Source of the DNA: an uncultured Collinsella sp.
GTDB taxonomy: Bacteria; Actinomycetota; Coriobacteriia; Coriobacteriales; Coriobacteriaceae
Assembly: GCA_902494535.1 (NCBI GenBank)
Contig: CABUTO010000049.1
Span: 1 to 8,733 of the forward strand
Direction: 5' to 3'
DNA: 8,733 bases
Shown: piece by piece, positions 7,382 to 8,733 of the stretch
How positions within the stretch are numbered: the first letter of the stretch is position 1
Layout of the letters: each line of letters opens with the position of its first letter
Notes under the pieces: model-generated
Seen by the model: only the letters and a program-made list of their open reading frames with translations
The model's database searches: none
Told to the model about the DNA's origin: nothing
Position numbers and translations under genes: made by a program

Positions 7382-7397
7382 CTGGGAAAACGCCGTC
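7382..7397. repeat. Direct repeat copy 1 (CTGGGAAAACGCCGTC)
   Basis: This 16-base block recurs with one mismatch, in the same orientation, at 8160-8175 on the other side of rpmE. It lies between the first REP-like palindrome and the doublet, so it may belong to the same repeat family. Confidence 0.5.
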
Positions 7398-7408
7398 ACT
7401 CTGCCATT

Positions 7409-7473
7409 TGGTGCAAACCAACCCGTCCCCTTCGCACCAATCTGGTGCAATGGGAACGGGTTAGCCTGCACCA
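7409..7473. repeat. REP-like doublet: two 31-base units in inverted orientation
   Basis: Unit A (7409-7439) and unit B (7443-7473) each begin with TGGTGCA or TGGTGC and end with GCACCA, so each is itself palindromic at its ends. Unit B reversed aligns along the full length with unit A, sharing the core AACCCGT followed by a CCC run. Three bases separate them. The arrangement is that of a BIME-type pair of REP sequences, which are often mobilised by RAYT (Y1-type) transposases. No such transposase is in the window. Confidence 0.65.
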
Positions 7474-7475
7474 AT

Positions 7476-7519
7476 AAAAAGAAAAGGGCCGCGCACCCAA
7501 ACGGATGCACGGCCCTTTT
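7476..7519 (-). terminator. Intrinsic terminator of rpmE
   Basis: On the minus strand AAAAGGGCCG and CGGCCCTTTT form the outer stem, with an inner stem around the loop CATCCGTTTGGGTG, and a T-rich tail (TTTTCTTTTTA) follows. It lies 34 bases after the rpmE stop codon. The 14-base loop region is identical to that of the prfB-yitT terminator at 3098-3126. Confidence 0.88.
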
Positions 7520-7552
7520 GCCATGAATGCGAGCGATTCCTCGGCGAGCTAT

Positions 7553-7978
7553 TTACTCAGCAGCCTCGGTGGTCTCGGCCTCGGCAGCGGCCTCCTCGAC
7601 GGGAGCCTCTGCGGGAGCCTCGGCGGCCTGCTTGGCAGCCTCCTCGGCAAACTTAGCAGCACGCTTGGCCTTCTCGGCAGCCTTAGCCTCAGCGGCGGCC
7701 TTGCGAGCGGCCTCGGCCTCAGCAGCCTTGGCAGCCTTGGCAGCCTTGGCCTCCTCGGCCTTCTTGAGCTGGGCGGCAGCGGCGCCACCGAACTTGTCGG
7801 CGAAGCGCTGGACGCGTCCACCGGTGTCGACGAACTTCTGCTGGCCGGTGTAGAACGGGTGGCACTCGTTGCAAAGCTCAACCTTCATCTCGGACACGGT
7901 AGCGTGCGTCTTGAAGGTGTTGCCGCAGGAGCACGTCACCGTGCACTCGACATACTGGGGATGGATACCCTGCTTCAT
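7553..7978 (-). CDS. rpmE: 50S ribosomal protein L31, zinc-binding type, with a long Ala/Lys/Glu tail
   Basis: L31 bridges the two ribosomal subunits. The first ~65 residues are a complete L31: MKQGIHPQY, zinc ligands Cys16, Cys18, Cys36 and Cys39, the CHPFYTG block (39-45) and DTGGRVQRFADKF (51-63). Presence of all four cysteines marks the zinc-containing form, not the zinc-free paralogue made under zinc starvation. Bacterial L31 usually ends near residue 70-90, but here another ~75 residues follow: a low-complexity Ala/Lys/Glu stretch (about 65-115) likely to be a long helix, then an acidic, proline-containing end. The tail is in frame and ends in TAA right before the terminator. The ATG at 7978 follows AAGGAG with a seven-base spacing. 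It is transcribed alone, from its own promoter and structured leader. Confidence 0.95.
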   Translation of the reverse strand: MKQGIHPQYVECTVTCSCGNTFKTHATVSEMKVELCNECHPFYTGQQKFVDTGGRVQRFADKFGGAAAAQLKKAEEAKAAKAAKAAEAEAARKAAAEAKAAEKAKRAAKFAEEAAKQAAEAPAEAPVEEAAAEAETTEAAE

Positions 7979-7992
7979 GGTAGGACTCCTTA

Positions 7993-8048
7993 TTGGTCAG
8001 GCGCTGGTTACCGATCAGCGCATAAGGCGTCTTGGTTTCCGACCAAGA
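7993..8048 (-). ncRNA. Candidate rpmE leader RNA (ribosomal protein autoregulatory leader)
   Basis: The ~78-base untranslated leader of rpmE can fold into a seven-base-pair hairpin (arms 8030-8036 and 8042-8048) and a six-base-pair hairpin (8001-8006 and 8016-8021). In competition with the first hairpin, 8041-8046 (TTGGTC on the minus strand) can pair with 7993-7998 (GACCAA), closing the leader just before the AAGGAG ribosome site. Ribosomal protein leaders for L31, including one described from Coriobacteria, are known from comparative work, and this has the right position and size. I could not compare it with the published model. Confidence 0.42.
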
Positions 8049-8062
8049 CAACAAACTCGGAT

Positions 8063-8091
8063 ATGGTACCACGGCGCCGCGTGTCCCACAA
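8063..8091 (-). promoter_or_regulatory. Promoter of rpmE (extended -10 type)
   Basis: On the minus strand TTGTGG (8086-8091) and TACCAT (8063-8068) are separated by exactly 17 bases. TGG precedes TACCAT directly, giving a TGn extended -10. The predicted start near 8056 leaves a leader of about 78 bases before the rpmE ATG, which contains the hairpins described above. Confidence 0.6.
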
Positions 8092-8159
8092 AAGGTTCAC
8101 GGTCTTTTCGGAACGACACGAATCTGACCCATCGAAACACATCTCCACCGTTCCTTCAA

Positions 8160-8175
8160 CTGGGAAAATGCCGTC
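8160..8175. repeat. Direct repeat copy 2 (CTGGGAAAATGCCGTC)
   Basis: Fifteen of sixteen bases match 7382-7397, in the same orientation. Here the block runs straight into the GC-rich hairpin at 8173-8203. Confidence 0.5.
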
Positions 8176-8203
8176 CCCGGGGCCTGAGAAGGGCCCCGGG
8201 GAC
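8173..8203. repeat. GC-rich perfect inverted repeat, possible backup terminator
   Basis: GTCCCCGGGGCC and GGCCCCGGGGAC pair over 12 bases around a seven-base loop. On the minus strand it is followed by GGCATTTTCCC, a weak T-run; on the plus strand no T-run follows. It lies between the terminator of the small secreted gene and the rpmE promoter, so it may block readthrough into rpmE, or it may be a repeat unit. The gap 7979-8345 otherwise holds only the rpmE promoter and leader, a direct repeat and a second inverted repeat, with no convincing gene. Confidence 0.45.
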
Positions 8204-8267
8204 GTTCGACTGACTGCGGGAACGGCCTTTCCGCTCAATGTGTTCGGCTGAGATCGGAAATCAACCA

Positions 8268-8286
8268 AACTGAACTAGGTTCAGTT
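8268..8286. repeat. Short inverted repeat AACTGAAC-TAG-GTTCAGTT
   Basis: Two perfect eight-base arms surround three bases, and the flanks (8263-8267 and 8290-8294, AACCA and TGGTT) can extend the pairing after a small bulge. It lies just beyond the terminator of the small secreted gene. It could be a repressor site or a second weak terminator on the minus strand. Confidence 0.35.
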
Positions 8287-8295
8287 GACATGGTT

Positions 8296-8331
8296 AAAAA
8301 CGAGGGGCGACGCTTTTGCGTCACCCCTCGT
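8296..8331 (-). terminator. Intrinsic terminator after the small secreted protein gene
   Basis: On the minus strand ACGAGGGGTGACGC and GCGTCGCCCCTCGT form a 14-base-pair stem (one T-G wobble) with an AAAA loop, followed by TTTTT. It begins 15 bases after the TAA at 8346-8348. This is the strongest terminator in the window, and its position supports the view that the gene really extends to the TAA and not only to the internal TAG. Confidence 0.92.
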
Positions 8332-8345
8332 CCCGGCCGGTTGCT

Positions 8346-8690
8346 TTAGTTGTACACACGGTAGTTACACTTGAACTGGGTTATGTGTCCATAGTTGGAG
8401 CGGTACCAACCCGACGTATAGCTGATTGCCTCTGCGCCTAGATAGTCGTAGCCCTTGTTGTAGCGAAGCTAACGGTAGGTCGTGTCGTACTCTGCTACGT
8501 AAAACGTGTCTCCAGAGAAGGCTTTGTACCGGTCCTTAACCGTCGAAGCCATGTACGCGGGTTCGACATCGCCTTTCTCCCCGTTGAGCGCATAGACGGG
8601 TGCCGCGATTCCGCATAAAGCCGTTGCCACGAGGATGGCGTAGACAGCCATGCGCGACGCATTGGACTTCAGCTGTTCAAATAGTTTCAT
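8346..8690 (-). CDS. Small secreted tyrosine-rich protein of unknown function, interrupted by an in-frame TAG
   Basis: I do not recognise this family. The ATG at 8690 is eight bases after a perfect ribosome site (AAGGAGG); a GTG at 8699 is rejected because it lies within that site. Residues 1-34 look like a signal peptide: basic start, hydrophobic AVYAILVATALCGIA, and a likely cleavage after PVYA. The remaining ~80 residues would be exported. Codon 74 (8469-8471) is TAG. The frame then runs another 40 codons to TAA, just before a strong terminator. Composition is the same on both sides, rich in Tyr, Gly and Asn (FYVAEYDTTYR before, LRYNKGYDYLGAEAISY after), and one Cys lies near the end. So either the gene is a recent pseudogene, the base is an error, or the TAG is read through. 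Termination at the TAG, giving a 73-residue product, is also possible. The size and export signal would fit a bacteriocin-like or surface peptide, but no motif proves it. Confidence 0.62.
8469..8471 (-). other. In-frame amber (TAG) codon inside the small secreted gene
   Basis: The minus strand reads GAC ACG ACC TAC CGT TAG CTT CGC TAC AAC. The next two bases are CT, as at the secA amber codon. Forty sense codons follow before the TAA. Without relatives to align I cannot tell which amino acid the codon replaces. Confidence 0.7.
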
Positions 8691-8691
8691 G

Positions 8692-8733
8692 TCATTCACC
8701 TCCTTCGTATGTATCGAGGTATTCCTGCTTGAG
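8692..8733 (-). CDS. C-terminal end of an unidentified upstream gene, partial
   Basis: From the right edge the minus strand can be read as LKQEYLDTYEGGE followed by TGA at 8692-8694. The stop codon is one base before the ATG of the secreted protein gene (TGA-C-ATG), and the ribosome site of that gene lies inside these codons, which is typical of tightly coupled genes in an operon. The charged end could belong to a small regulator such as a sigma factor, but thirteen residues are too few to decide. A second frame is also open here, so the gene itself is only probable. Confidence 0.38.
   Translation of the reverse strand, partial: LKQEYLDTYEGGE

Noticed and set aside
7505..8251. A 248-residue plus-strand open frame opposite rpmE
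   Set aside because: Its Leu/Gly/Ser-rich translation is the mirror of the Ala/Lys-rich L31 tail, and it crosses the rpmE promoter and terminator.
8008..8268. An 86-residue minus-strand open frame upstream of rpmE
   Set aside because: It needs a TTG start without a ribosome site, covers the rpmE promoter and a GC-rich hairpin, and shows no domain.
1..8733. Global reassignment of TAG to an amino acid in this organism
   Set aside because: The transketolase N-terminal gene ends properly in TAG one base before its partner's start, and yitT also ends in TAG after a normal C-terminus; reading past these gives unrelated sequence. Local readthrough remains open, full reassignment does not fit.
1..8733. 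CRISPR array, tRNA or rRNA genes
   Set aside because: No regularly spaced direct repeats and no cloverleaf or rRNA-like sequence were recognised on either strand by eye.

Overview
The window reads as a chromosomal piece of a high-GC, gut-type actinobacterium of the class Coriobacteriia, most like Collinsella. The reasons are GC-rich codon use, a transketolase split into two adjacent genes, a zinc-type L31 with a long Ala/Lys/Glu tail, and the gene order. The genus is an inference from general familiarity, not from a search. Almost every gene lies on the minus strand, so transcription runs from high to low coordinates.

Layout in the direction of transcription: the last codons of an unidentified gene at the right edge (8692-8733); a small secreted, tyrosine-rich protein (8346-8690) followed by a strong terminator; a 367-base gap with hairpins, the rpmE promoter and a structured rpmE leader; rpmE (7553-7978, ribosomal protein L31) and its terminator; a cluster of REP-like palindromic repeats; secA (4399-7206); prfB (3251-4399), which overlaps the secA stop codon by one base; a terminator that falls inside the leader of a YitT-family membrane protein gene (2195-3085); the two halves of a split transketolase (1157-1987 and 214-1155); and a terminator. 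The first ~65 bases, on the plus strand, look like the right-hand end of an IS3-family insertion sequence.

Most genes are housekeeping: protein export (secA), translation termination (prfB), the ribosome (rpmE) and the pentose phosphate pathway (transketolase).

The unusual part concerns stop codons. secA carries an in-frame TAG at codon 403 of 935, exactly where a lysine-like residue is expected between the two nucleotide-binding folds, and the reading frame is intact on both sides. The small secreted gene also has an in-frame TAG (codon 74 of 114), and its frame continues to a TAA just before the terminator. Both internal TAGs are followed by CT, whereas the TAGs that end genes here are followed by G. 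The release factor gene coupled to secA encodes RF2 with Ser-Pro-Thr in place of the usual Ser-Pro-Phe tripeptide that reads stop codons. The simplest explanations are base-calling errors or recent mutations for the TAGs, and a lineage trait for the RF2 change. Natural amber readthrough, or a stop-codon-based control circuit, is the exciting alternative and can be tested.
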